DNA of 27,573 nucleotides, taken from NCBI GenBank assembly GCA_900549485.1, contig UROG01000038.1, positions 1 through 27,573 of the forward strand, in the 5' to 3' direction. The notes beneath the pieces are model-generated. The model ran no database searches. It saw only the letters and a list, made by a program, of their open reading frames with translations, and had not been told where the DNA came from. The stretch comes from an uncultured Eubacteriales bacterium. GTDB lineage: Bacteria > Bacillota > Clostridia > Oscillospirales > Oscillospiraceae. This document shows positions 14,559 to 21,669 of the stretch, one piece after another. A program made the position numbers and the translations under genes. The stretch's first letter is position 1. Each line of letters starts with the position of its first letter.

Positions 14559-15729
14559 ACAGCTCCTTCAGCGCCTTTTCATTCAGCTTCGAGCCGATAA
14601 CGCAGAAGCGGCCTGTCGCGGCGGCGGCTCCGCGGCGGATGTCGCACTCCTCGGGAACATAGTCGAAATACAGCCAATCGCCGTCGTTCGCGTCCACAAT
14701 GCCCTTTGAGCGCAGCACGACGCCGTATTTTTCGGAATCGTTCAGCGCGTCGAGAATACCTCTCAGCTCCGCCTCGCTGAATTTCTTTGCCGTCTCGCTG
14801 CCCCAGCTTACAAACACCTCGTCGGCATGATGGTGATGGTGGTGCTCATGGTCGTGATCGTGGCAGCCGCATTCACATTCGCCGTCCTCGTCGTGATCAT
14901 GATGGTGATGCTCATGCTCTTCGCCGTGGTCGTGATCGTGGCAGCCGCATCCGCATTCATCATCGTGGTGATGCTCATGGTCGTGATCGTGGTGATGCTC
15001 ATGGTCGTGGTCATGGCAGCAGCCGTGTTCATCCTCGTCCTCATCGTGGTGGTGGCCGCAGCAGCAATCGCCGTGTTCGTCGTAGCGGTGATGGTGATGC
15101 TCATGCGTCTCATGCTCGGCATGCTCCATTTCGCGCTTGAGCACGTCCTCGTCCATAGCCTCGCGGATGGCCACACCGCTGATCTTTGCCCACGGCGTGG
15201 TGATGAAGCGCGCAGAGGGATTAAGCCCCTTGAGCAGCGCCAGCGCGGTCTTTATCTTCTCCTCGGAGGCGGTGTCAGTGCGCGACAGGACTATAAGGTC
15301 GGCGCTTTCCACCTGATCGTTGAAGAACTCACCGAAGTTGCGCATATACATTTTGCACTTGCCCGCATCGACAACGGTGCATTTTGCACCTATCTCCGCG
15401 CCCTCAACACGCTCGACGGCCTTTGCAACGTCGCTGAGCTTGCCGACGCCGGACGGCTCGATAATAACGCGGTCCGGCTTGAAATCGTCGATGACCTTCT
15501 TGAGCGCTTTTGTAAAATCGCCCACGAGTGTGCAGCAGATGCAGCCGGAATTCATTTCGGATATCTCGACACCGGCGTCCTTGAGGAAGCCGCCGTCGAT
15601 CGCGATCTCACCGAACTCGTTCTCAATAAGCACAAGCTTTTCGCCCTTGTAGCCCTCGGCAATGAGCTTGCGGATAAGCGTGGTCTTGCCTGCACCGAGA
15701 AAACCGGAAAATATATCTATTCTTGTCAT
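14545..15729 (-). CDS. CobW/ZagA-family zinc GTPase with long His/Cys-rich segment
   Basis: A 394-residue G3E-family metallochaperone GTPase. It has Walker A GFLGAGKTT (9-17), IENEFGE (35-41), the metal-binding CICC (63-66), IIEPSG (89-94) and LSRTD (148-152). A CobW C-terminal domain follows after about 305. Between the domains, residues 203-301 hold 41 His and 11 Cys with many Asp and Glu, in repeats such as CGCHDHDH. Family members (YciC/ZagA, COG0523) deliver or buffer zinc and are often induced in zinc starvation; nickel or cobalt is possible. The GTP site is intact. It is the first gene of a pair, overlapping the next by 14 bases, with a promoter about 80 bases upstream. Specificity for zinc is inferred. 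Confidence 0.88.
   Translation of the reverse strand: MTRIDIFSGFLGAGKTTLIRKLIAEGYKGEKLVLIENEFGEIAIDGGFLKDAGVEISEMNSGCICCTLVGDFTKALKKVIDDFKPDRVIIEPSGVGKLSDVAKAVERVEGAEIGAKCTVVDAGKCKMYMRNFGEFFNDQVESADLIVLSRTDTASEEKIKTALALLKGLNPSARFITTPWAKISGVAIREAMDEDVLKREMEHAEHETHEHHHHRYDEHGDCCCGHHHDEDEDEHGCCHDHDHEHHHDHDHEHHHDDECGCGCHDHDHGEEHEHHHHDHDEDGECECGCHDHDHEHHHHHHADEVFVSWGSETAKKFSEAELRGILDALNDSEKYGVVLRSKGIVDANDGDWLYFDYVPEECDIRRGAAAATGRFCVIGSKLNEKALKELFEVE
14851..14950. repeat. Internal DNA repeats coding the His/Cys-rich segment
   Basis: A 22-base unit starting GTCGTGATCGTGGCAGCC occurs exactly at 14851-14872 and again at 14929-14950. Related ATGGTGATG and CTCATGGTCGTG units fill 14830-15110. These encode the repeated HDHDH and CGCHDHDH blocks. 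The repeats suggest the metal-binding segment grows and shrinks by slippage or recombination. Confidence 0.75.
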
Positions 15730-15809
15730 TTATAAAACCTCCAAGCTGCCGCCTGAGCGCGGGAAAGCATATCTTCCCCGCTGCGCGGCGGTATATTCTC
15801 TAAAATTTT

Positions 15810-15837
15810 ATTATAACACCTTTTTCGAAAATAACAA
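15810..15837 (-). promoter_or_regulatory. Promoter of the GTPase pair, with palindrome in the spacer
   Basis: Minus-strand TTGTTA (15837-15832), a 16-base spacer and TATAAT (15815-15810). The palindrome TTTTCGAAAA at 15822-15831 sits between the two boxes, a suitable place for a repressor. It is not a clear Zur box. A GC-rich stem (GCGGGGAA with TTTCCCGC) lies in the leader around 15757-15781. Confidence 0.6.
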
Positions 15838-15861
15838 CGGAAATAATGTGAACAAATCCGT

Positions 15862-16332
15862 TTACAGCTCTTTTATTTCCGACGCTATGCCGCCGTTTGG
15901 AAAAACCTCTATCACGGCGTAGGTCGGCGCTCTGCCCTTGCCCGCCGTGCCGGGGTTTATCACCTTCACCCCGCCCGCTTCTCCGTTATACGCGGTGTGC
16001 GTGTGACCGAACAGCGCGATTTTCGCGCCCTGCTCCTGCGCGGCATAGACGAGCCTGTCGGCGCCGTAACCGACATCATAGCTGTGTCCGTGGCAGATGA
16101 ACGCCTTTACCGGACCGAGAGGCACTATATCGGTAAGCGGCGACATCGGCGCAAGATCGCAGTTGCCGCACACGGAGTATAGCGGGATCTCCGGAAACTC
16201 ACGTCTGAGTACATCGGCGTCGCGCTCGTAATCGCCGAGGTGAATGAGTATGTCCGGTCTTGTGCGCCTGACCGCCTCGGTCATGAGCGCCGTGTTCCCG
16301 TGCGTGTCTGAAAAAACGGCTGCCTTTATCAT
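15862..16332 (-). CDS. YfcE/MJ0936-type metallophosphoesterase
   Basis: A 156-residue calcineurin-fold phosphodiesterase with all metal motifs: FSDTHGN (Asp9, His11), HLGDYERD (Asp34), GNCD (Asn57), CHGHSY (His81) and FGHTHTA (His110, His112). Relatives such as YfcE and MJ0936 hydrolyse model phosphodiesters; the natural substrate is usually unknown. Length is normal. The start follows GGAGG at suitable spacing. It has its own promoter facing away from the small-protein operon and ends about 130 bases before the GTPase start. It could be read through into the GTPase pair, since no strong terminator is seen between them. Confidence 0.88.
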   Translation of the reverse strand: MIKAAVFSDTHGNTALMTEAVRRTRPDILIHLGDYERDADVLRREFPEIPLYSVCGNCDLAPMSPLTDIVPLGPVKAFICHGHSYDVGYGADRLVYAAQEQGAKIALFGHTHTAYNGEAGGVKVINPGTAGKGRAPTYAVIEVFPNGGIASEIKEL

Positions 16333-16382
16333 GAAAAACCTCCAAATGGCCGCACGGACGGCACGTCCGGCGGTTTTTATAT

Positions 16383-16410
16383 ATCATAGTGCGAATTTCC
16401 GCGCTGTCAA
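16383..16410 (-). promoter_or_regulatory. Promoter of the metallophosphoesterase gene
   Basis: Minus-strand TTGACA (16410-16405), a 16-base spacer and TATGAT (16388-16383). A hairpin, CGGACG-TGC-CGTCCG, lies in the leader around 16345-16361. Confidence 0.65.
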
Positions 16411-16443
16411 GTCTTTTCCCGCATTGGCGCGGATAATTATGGA

Positions 16444-16472
16444 TTATCATTTCCCGTCCGGGTACATATACT
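16444..16472 (+). promoter_or_regulatory. Candidate promoter of the three-gene small-protein operon
   Basis: TTATCA (16444-16449), a 17-base spacer and TATACT (16467-16472), about 30 bases before the GTG at 16501. It is divergent from the metallophosphoesterase promoter. Confidence 0.55.
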
Positions 16473-16500
16473 GTAAAGAAAGGATATGGGAGGTATGGGC

Positions 16501-16740
16501 GTGAACAGGTTTGAGGATGTGGGACGGGAGCTGGAAAGACTCGGCAAGGCGGAGGATGTAAAACGGCTTGCCGAGAGCGAGGACGGAAAACGGCTGAGCC
16601 GTATGGTCGATGCGGAAAAACTAGAACACGCGGCAAAAAGCGGGGACGGCAAGGCGCTGCAGGATATGCTGACGGCCGTTCTGAGTACAGACGAGGGGAA
16701 GCGCCTTGCGGAAAACGTCCGCAGAATGATGGGGAAATAG
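16501..16740 (+). CDS. Small repeat-containing helical protein, unknown function
   Basis: A 79-residue, charged, helix-prone protein with no recognised family. Three related units repeat along it: SEDGKRLSRMV (from 26), SGDGKALQDML (from 47) and STDEGKRLAENV (from 62). No signal peptide or membrane segment is seen. The open frame begins at an ATG at 16486, but GGGAGG lies seven bases before the GTG at 16501, so GTG is preferred. It is the first of three closely spaced plus-strand genes; the next starts 20 bases after its stop. The repeated short amphipathic helices suggest a protein-protein or scaffold role (inference only). Confidence 0.7.
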   Translation: MNRFEDVGRELERLGKAEDVKRLAESEDGKRLSRMVDAEKLEHAAKSGDGKALQDMLTAVLSTDEGKRLAENVRRMMGK

Positions 16741-16760
16741 TCTGATGGGAGGTGTCGGTC

Positions 16761-17096
16761 ATGGATGAGCTGGAAAGCAGAATAAACAGCGTTCTGGGCG
16801 ACCCGCAGCAGCTGGAGCAGATAAGCAAGCTTGCCCAATCCATAATGGCCGGCGCCGGCAGCGGAGAGAGTGCAGGGAGCGCGCAGCAGGATATGCCGGA
16901 TGCGGCGATGATAAAGCGGATCATGCGTCTCATGTCCGCAGACGGGGAAAAGGACAGGGGCGAGAGAGGCATCCTGGAGGCGATGTCGCCGTATCTTTCG
17001 GAAAAGCGCCGCGGAAAAATGGATAAGGCTCTCAAAATCGCAAAGCTTATGAGACTTGCAAGGCTTGCAATGGAGGAGAGTGAGGGCGATGCTTAA
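16761..17096 (+). CDS. Small helical protein, unknown function (middle gene)
   Basis: A 111-residue protein opening MDELESRINSVLGDPQQLEQ, followed by ISKLAQSIMAG. The low-complexity segment GAGSGESAGSAQQ spans about 33-46. A basic helical half ends KIAKLMRLARLAMEESEGDA. Clostridia encode many small proteins with a similar start in unnamed clusters (from memory), but no function is known to me. GGGAGG eight bases upstream selects the ATG at 16761 over the GTG at 16752. Its last eight bases (ATGCTTAA) contain the start of the third gene, so their translation is coupled and their products are probably made in matched amounts. Confidence 0.7.
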   Translation: MDELESRINSVLGDPQQLEQISKLAQSIMAGAGSGESAGSAQQDMPDAAMIKRIMRLMSADGEKDRGERGILEAMSPYLSEKRRGKMDKALKIAKLMRLARLAMEESEGDA

Positions 17097-17427
17097 CCGC
17101 TGGCAGGGCAATACGGGCAAGGTACGGCGCATTGACGAGGGGAGCCTTGAGCAGAAGCGCCCGCCGGATCCCCCGACGCGCCCCAACGGGCTCTTCACTT
17201 CCGGCACAGCAGGCGGCGCCGGTTTCTCAGCGGGAAACGGCGGGTTTCTCGGCGGACTTGGCGGAGGACTGGGGGATATACTCGGCAGGCTGGGAAGGCT
17301 TGTGCCGGGAACGAAGGAGCCGCTTGACAACGACGACATTATCCTGCTGCTGATATTATATCTCATGTACCGCGAAAGCGGCGACAGCGAGCTGCTGGTA
17401 ATAATGGGCGCGATGTTTCTTCTTTAG
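17089..17427 (+). CDS. Small Gly-rich protein with hydrophobic C-terminus, unknown function
   Basis: A 112-residue protein. A polar Pro/Arg N-terminus (to about 35) leads into a Gly-rich block (40-66: GGAGFSAGNGGFLGGLGGG), then PLDNDDIILLLILYLMYRES and a second hydrophobic stretch ELLVIMGAMFLL at the end. The two hydrophobic runs (83-94, 102-112) are short for full membrane helices and may form a hairpin or self-associate. The ATG at 17089 overlaps the previous stop and follows GTGAGGG. Its TAG stop lies inside a 40-base palindrome. No family recognised; the operon context ties it to the two helical proteins before it. Confidence 0.7.
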   Translation: MLNRWQGNTGKVRRIDEGSLEQKRPPDPPTRPNGLFTSGTAGGAGFSAGNGGFLGGLGGGLGDILGRLGRLVPGTKEPLDNDDIILLLILYLMYRESGDSELLVIMGAMFLL

Positions 17428-17462
17428 TTTGTCAAAGAAGCTTGCTTCTTTGACAAACTAAA
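17423..17462. terminator. Near-perfect 40-base palindrome over the stop codon
   Basis: TTTAGTTTGTCAAAGAAGC (17423-17441), TT, then its exact complement (17444-17462). The stop codon of the small Gly-rich protein is within the left arm. It is the most symmetric of three related TTGTSAAAGAA elements in the window (others at 11188 and 21623). Confidence 0.6.
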
Positions 17463-17488
17463 GGGCAACAGCAAAAGCTGTTGCCCTT
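17461..17488. terminator. Second hairpin between convergent operons
   Basis: AAGGGCAACAGC and GCTGTTGCCCTT form a 12-base stem with loop AAAA, directly abutting the previous palindrome and 31 bases from the tsf stop. With it, this probably terminates tsf from the right and the small-protein operon from the left. Confidence 0.65.
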
Positions 17489-17519
17489 GATGATTTCATA
17501 TTCTGCTGAAAGGGGAGAC

Positions 17520-18449
17520 TTACTTGCCCATGTTCATCTGGGCGGCGACTTCTGCCGCAAAGTCCTCTTCCTTCTTCTCGATGCCTTCGCCCTTGATGAA
17601 GTGAACGGCGTTGACAAACTTGATGGAGCCGCCGAGCTTCTTCGCTGCGTCTGCGATATAGCCCTCTACGGAGCCGCTGAACAGATCGGAACGGACGAAA
17701 TCCTGCTGGAGCAGGCAGTTTTCCTTGTAGAAAGCGTTGATCTTGCCTTCGGCGATCTTCTTCTTGATAGCGTCGGGCTTCGCGGCCATCTTGGGGTCGT
17801 TGTTCATGAGAGCGACCTGAACCTCAAGCTCATGGTCGATGTCGGCCTGGGGAACATTGCTCTTGTCCCAGTACTTGGGATTCATAGCGGCGATCTGCAT
17901 GGCGATATTCTTGCCGACCTCAGAAGCGTCGCAGCCCTCAACGGCGAGGTTGACGAGAACGGCGTGGGAGCCGCCCGCGTGAACGTAAGCGACGGAGGTG
18001 TTTTCCGCAAAGCGGACAAAGCGGCGGATCTGGAGATTCTCACCGATGGACATGACCTTCTCGGGCATGACTTCGGTAACGGTCATATCTCTGCCGGGGT
18101 ACTTGCAGTTCATGAGCGCTTCGACATCGGCGGGGTTGTCCTTGAGAACAACATGGCAGATATCCTTGACAAATTCAACAAACAGCTCGCTCTTTGCGCA
18201 GAAGTCAGTCTCGCAGTTGACCTCGACGACGGCGCCTACGCCGCACTCGGGGCATACTTCGGCATAAGCCATACCTTCTGCGGCAACGCGGCCGGCCTTC
18301 TTCGCGGCCTTTGCAAGACCCTTTTCACGCAGCCAGTCAACTGCCTTATCCATATCGCCGTCGGTAGCCTGGAGAGCCTTCTTGCAGTCCATCATGCCGA
18401 CGTTAGTCATCTCACGCAGGGTCTTAACATCCTGAGCAGTAAATGCCAT
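17520..18449 (-). CDS. tsf: Elongation factor Ts
   Basis: A 309-residue guanine-nucleotide exchange factor that recharges EF-Tu with GTP in translation. The N-terminal UBA-like domain reads MAFTAQDVKTLREMTNVGMM, then DCKKALQATDGDMDKAVDWLREKG. The core includes GRVAAEG and EVNCETDFCAKSELFVEFVKDI. The usual TGAG/TGVG is TNVG here. The open frame extends to a GTG at 18464, but GGAGG lies eight bases before the ATG at 18449, where EF-Ts proteins start. It follows rpsB in the conserved order, separated by 105 bases that contain a terminator-like hairpin. Full length. Confidence 0.97.
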   Translation of the reverse strand: MAFTAQDVKTLREMTNVGMMDCKKALQATDGDMDKAVDWLREKGLAKAAKKAGRVAAEGMAYAEVCPECGVGAVVEVNCETDFCAKSELFVEFVKDICHVVLKDNPADVEALMNCKYPGRDMTVTEVMPEKVMSIGENLQIRRFVRFAENTSVAYVHAGGSHAVLVNLAVEGCDASEVGKNIAMQIAAMNPKYWDKSNVPQADIDHELEVQVALMNNDPKMAAKPDAIKKKIAEGKINAFYKENCLLQQDFVRSDLFSGSVEGYIADAAKKLGGSIKFVNAVHFIKGEGIEKKEEDFAAEVAAQMNMGK

Positions 18450-18487
18450 AATTATATCCTCCACAATATATTTTAAAAGAAAACTCG

Positions 18488-18513
18488 AAAAAAGGGGCGA
18501 ATAGAGCGCCCCT
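18488..18513 (-). terminator. Terminator-like attenuator between rpsB and tsf
   Basis: AGGGGCG (18493-18499) pairs with CGCCCCT (18507-18513), extended by A-T pairs, and is followed on the minus strand by six T. It lies about 40 bases before tsf, so it may reduce tsf transcription relative to rpsB. A second short CCCCC/GGGGG hairpin lies at 18534-18546. An AT-rich stretch, TTTTAAAATATATTG, before tsf could hold a secondary promoter. Confidence 0.6.
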
Positions 18514-18554
18514 CTTTAACTTTTTCGATTGATCCCCCTTGGGGGAGCGCGGAA

Positions 18555-19292
18555 TCACTCCTCAACGGGAGCTTCTGCGGCTTCGGCAGTCTCGGCTTCC
18601 TCGGCGTCAACACCTTGACGGCCTTCCTGAATGGCGTTTGCCATGGTGGCGGAGATCAGGCGGATGGCGCGGATAGCGTCGTCGTTTGCGGGAATGACGT
18701 AATCGACCTCATCGGGGTCGCAGTTGGTATCAACGATAGCGACGATGGGGATGTGCAGCTTGCGTGCTTCGGCGATAGCGTTGTGCTCCTTGCGGGGGTC
18801 AACGACGAACAGAGCGCCGGGGAGCTTCTTCATATCCTTGACGCCGCCGAGATACTTCTCAAGCTTTTCCATCTCGCCGAGGTGCTTCATGACTTCCTTC
18901 TTGGGCAGCATATCGAAGGTGCCGTCTTCCTGCATCTTCTTGAGCTGTGCAAGGCGATCGACGCGGGTGCGCATGGTCTTGAAGTTGGTGAGCATACCGC
19001 CGAGCCAGCGGGCGTTGACATAGTACATACCTACGCGGGCAGCCTCTTCCTTGACTGCATCGGTGGCCTGCTTCTTGGTGCCGACGAAAAGAACGGACTG
19101 ACCGTTTTCGGAAAGCTGACGGACGAACTCGTAAGCCTCTTCAAGCTTCTTGACGGTCTTCTGAAGGTCGATGATGTAAATACCGTTGCGCTCGCAATAG
19201 ATGTATTCGCTCATCTTGGGGTTCCAGCGGCGGGTCTGGTGACCGAAGTGGACACCGGCTTCGAGCAGCTGCTTCATGGAAACTACTGACAT
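18555..19292 (-). CDS. rpsB: 30S ribosomal protein S2
   Basis: A 245-residue small-subunit ribosomal protein. It opens MSVVSMKQLLEAGVHFGHQT, then RRWNPKMSEYIYCERNGIYIIDLQKT. Family motifs FVGTKKQA, RWLGGMLTNF and DPRKEHNAI are present, as is the IPIVAIVDTNCDPDEVDYVIPANDDAIR region. The C-terminus is an acidic Ala/Glu tail. AAGGAG lies eight bases before the ATG. It heads the rpsB-tsf unit with a near-consensus promoter about 140 bases upstream. Full length. Confidence 0.97.
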   Translation of the reverse strand: MSVVSMKQLLEAGVHFGHQTRRWNPKMSEYIYCERNGIYIIDLQKTVKKLEEAYEFVRQLSENGQSVLFVGTKKQATDAVKEEAARVGMYYVNARWLGGMLTNFKTMRTRVDRLAQLKKMQEDGTFDMLPKKEVMKHLGEMEKLEKYLGGVKDMKKLPGALFVVDPRKEHNAIAEARKLHIPIVAIVDTNCDPDEVDYVIPANDDAIRAIRLISATMANAIQEGRQGVDAEEAETAEAAEAPVEE

Positions 19293-19434
19293 TTGGTTTT
19301 CTCCTTTGATTTGTTATTTTGGCCGGCCGCGAAACCGCCGTTCCGCAGCCGCCATTCCTCCGGAAGCCTCAACCCCTCCTCCAAGCCTTGCGGCCACATG
19401 GAGAAAAGTCCGCTCCCGTGCGAAATGCTCTGAT
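19293..19434 (-). other. Long GC-rich rpsB leader
   Basis: About 135 bases of untranslated leader lie between the rpsB promoter and its start. It contains GC-rich self-complementary tracts (for example GGCCGGCC at about 19320-19327, and GCCGCC/GGCGG stretches). S2 represses its own operon in some bacteria through the leader RNA, so a structured regulatory leader is possible. No known fold could be drawn with confidence. The rest of the gap, 19464-19592, shows no gene. Confidence 0.35.
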
Positions 19435-19463
19435 ATTATAGCGGAATTGTTTGCAAATTGCAA
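19435..19463 (-). promoter_or_regulatory. rpsB-tsf promoter
   Basis: Minus-strand TTGCAA (19463-19458), a 17-base spacer and perfect TATAAT (19440-19435). This is the strongest promoter in the window, as expected for a ribosomal operon. Confidence 0.75.
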
Positions 19464-19592
19464 GACTTTTTAAAAATGTTTTTTGGAAAACACGAAAAAA
19501 GACAGAGACTGCCAAAAAGCCTTGCGGGCAAAAACCGGTTCCGGGCATTTTCTCCGGTGCGTATACGTCGGGGAGAAGGAAAAGACGCGCTG

Positions 19593-20657
19593 TTATCCGG
19601 CGGCATGAGCCGAAGACGCTTTCCTTTGCATAAGCGCCCAGATATGACCTATAAGGAAAGAGAGGACGACGGAGGCGGCAGGAACCAGAACGTGCTGTAC
19701 GCCCACGGAAATACCGAGGCGGACCGCCAGAGAGATCGTGTTTGAAATGACGAGAGCGTGTACGATATATGCGGCGGCGCCGGTCATACCGAGGCGGCGG
19801 AAAAAGCGGTTGCCGATGACCGCGCTGACAAATCCTTCCCCGCGGGCAAAGACAAGCACCAGCGCAAATGTAGGCGCGGCAAACAAAAGCGTATAGCCTA
19901 TCCAGTTCAATTCGGCGTTAAGGTATATACGATAAAAAATATAAATGGAAAGAACGGTAAGAAAAACGGCTGAAAGCTCTGCGGCCGACGCGGCGGCGGG
20001 AGATTTTTCGGGGCGCGGAAAGCCCTTTATAATGTGTCCGATAATGACGCCGAGGGTAAAATCAAAAACGCGGAACGGCGGAAAGCAGAGGTTGAACCAT
20101 TTGACGTCGCCGACAGGCAAAAATCTGCAAGACAGATAGGAAACGGCAAGCTGAACAAGGGTGACGGCGGCTGCGGCGGCAAGACAGCCCCTGATCGTCC
20201 CGATGCGTCTGACAAATGTGAGAATGAACGGGAAAAGAGCAAAGAGCAGAACGCATACCGAGAAATACCAGCCGACGCCGTTGACGGTAAAAACATACAC
20301 CGGCGTCCACGCCTGCAAAAGGAAAACGTTGAAAAATGCGCCGATCATAAATTCGCTGTCCAGAGCGGAGAAGCCCTTGAGCGAAAAATAAAGTCTGGGG
20401 AGAAAGGCGGCTATTATGCAGAGTATATAAAGCGGGAATATTTTCCCGATCTTTCCGGCGGCAAAGCAGAGCGCGGACTTTACACCGACGCCGTCGGAAA
20501 AATCGTCATAATGAGCGGCGGAGAGAAAATAGCCGGATGCAATGACAAATATTGATGCTGACCATGCACTCAGCTCCGTAAGATAGCAATGCGAGGTGAT
20601 GACGGCAACACAGGCAAGCGTGACAAGACCGAGGACACGGCTTTGTTTAAGCAGCAT
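19593..20657 (-). CDS. Membrane acyltransferase (Acyl_transf_3/OafA-like)
   Basis: A 354-residue polytopic membrane protein with about ten hydrophobic helices. The N-terminal pattern ITSHCYLTEL followed by WSASIFVIASGYFLS matches the acyltransferase-3 family opening, where a helix-1 His is catalytic. GVGWYFSVCVLLFALFPF and RLGMTGAAAYIVHALVIS fit later family positions. Such enzymes O-acylate surface sugars, peptidoglycan or polysaccharide. GGGAGG lies before the ATG. The upstream glycerophosphodiesterase gene stops only 20 bases before this start, so the two are co-transcribed. Substrate unknown; length is usual for the family. Confidence 0.75.
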   Translation of the reverse strand: MLLKQSRVLGLVTLACVAVITSHCYLTELSAWSASIFVIASGYFLSAAHYDDFSDGVGVKSALCFAAGKIGKIFPLYILCIIAAFLPRLYFSLKGFSALDSEFMIGAFFNVFLLQAWTPVYVFTVNGVGWYFSVCVLLFALFPFILTFVRRIGTIRGCLAAAAAVTLVQLAVSYLSCRFLPVGDVKWFNLCFPPFRVFDFTLGVIIGHIIKGFPRPEKSPAAASAAELSAVFLTVLSIYIFYRIYLNAELNWIGYTLLFAAPTFALVLVFARGEGFVSAVIGNRFFRRLGMTGAAAYIVHALVISNTISLAVRLGISVGVQHVLVPAASVVLSFLIGHIWALMQRKASSAHAAG

Positions 20658-20677
20658 AACAGCCTCCCAAAATCACA

Positions 20678-21499
20678 TTATTTAAATCTTTTCTCAGGCT
20701 TGTAGAACTCGAAAATAACGCCGTCGCGGTGCTTTTCGTTCTTCGCCTCATGGCTTGTCCAGCCGATCGCCATCGCGCCGAGCTTTTCCGCGATGCGGAT
20801 GCCAAGCGGGCGGAAGCCTATTTTATACGCTTCGAACTGCGGGCGGGCGATAAAGTTGGTAAGCCCTCTGCTGAGCGCAAACGCCAGCGGAGGAGAGGCA
20901 TCCTTCCTGCCGTATTCCTTCATCGGCATGGCAAGCTGACCGCGCACTATATCCCTGGCGTGGAAGCGGAACCACGCCACGATGAGCGGGTTGAAGCTCT
21001 CTATGCACACCTCGCCGCGGTAATTTTCCAGAATATCGTAGGTCTTGCGGCACAGCTCCTTGTTTCTGGGACCTGTTTTAAGCTCAACTATGAGAGGGCT
21101 TCTGCCGCCTATCACATCCAGCACCTCAGTGAAGAGCGGGACGGTCTGGGAGCTTCCGCAAAGGGGCATTTTTTTCAGCTCATCATATTTATAGTCATCA
21201 ACTCTGCCGCGGACGCCGCACACCCTGTCAAGCGTATCGTCGTGGAAGACGACGACGCGCCCGTCCTTTGACAGCTGAACATCCAGCTCTATGCCGTATC
21301 CGGCCTCTGCGGCGAGCCTGAACGCCTCAAGGGAGTTTTCAGGTACGCGCTTATCCTCCGTGTGCAGTCCTCTGTGGGCAAAGTTCACCCCGATGAAGGG
21401 CGCTTTCTGCCGCTTTGAGGCATAGCCGGGGGCGAGCATGAAAAGCCCTGCCGCCGCCAGCTTCAGCAGTCCGTGTTTTCTGTGCTTGCGTTTTTTCAT
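20678..21499 (-). CDS. Membrane-anchored glycerophosphodiester phosphodiesterase
   Basis: A 273-residue GDPD-family enzyme that cleaves glycerophosphodiesters to glycerol-3-phosphate and an alcohol. Active-site motifs are FAHRGL (His42, Arg43), PENSLEAF, IELDVQLSKDG (Glu71, Asp73), VVFHDDTLDRV (His86) and VELKTG (Glu139, Lys141). A basic N-terminus and hydrophobic stretch (10-27) form a signal anchor or signal peptide, so the enzyme likely works outside the membrane. The open frame reaches further up to 21562, but AGGAGG lies six bases before the ATG at 21499. It forms a two-gene unit with the downstream membrane acyltransferase, suggesting envelope lipid or polymer turnover. Confidence 0.87.
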   Translation of the reverse strand: MKKRKHRKHGLLKLAAAGLFMLAPGYASKRQKAPFIGVNFAHRGLHTEDKRVPENSLEAFRLAAEAGYGIELDVQLSKDGRVVVFHDDTLDRVCGVRGRVDDYKYDELKKMPLCGSSQTVPLFTEVLDVIGGRSPLIVELKTGPRNKELCRKTYDILENYRGEVCIESFNPLIVAWFRFHARDIVRGQLAMPMKEYGRKDASPPLAFALSRGLTNFIARPQFEAYKIGFRPLGIRIAEKLGAMAIGWTSHEAKNEKHRDGVIFEFYKPEKRFK

Positions 21500-21622
21500 A
21501 TTGATCCTCCTGCGGCGCAGGCCGCTAAAACAGTTGTGATAAAGCCGCGCAGAGCGCGGCACAGCTTGCCAAAAAAGCCCTTACAGGACTTTTTTGACCG
21601 CGCTTTCCGCCGAGTTTTCAGG

Positions 21623-21659
21623 CTTGTGAAAGAACCCACGTTGAGATTCTTTCACAAAG
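21623..21659 (-). repeat. Hairpin repeat after the MFS gene
   Basis: CTTGTGAAAGAA (21623-21634) pairs with TTCTTTCACAAAG (21647-21659) with one bulge, ten bases past the MFS stop. The left arm and following CCCACGTTGAG closely match 11188-11210 (GCTTGTCAAAGAACCTCG), so it belongs to a small hairpin repeat family. It may also terminate MFS transcripts. Confidence 0.6.
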
Positions 21660-21669
21660 CTTAATGACC

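Noticed and set aside
14819..15127. Repeat array that could be mistaken for CRISPR or tandem repeats
   Set aside because: The repeats are irregular, in frame and encode His/Cys blocks; there are no constant repeats with unique spacers.
14827..15735. Long plus-strand frame of 302 codons rich in Val, Met and Ala opposite the His-rich GTPase
   Set aside because: It is the antisense image of His/Asp codon repeats; no ribosome-binding site or family motif, and the minus-strand gene is clear.
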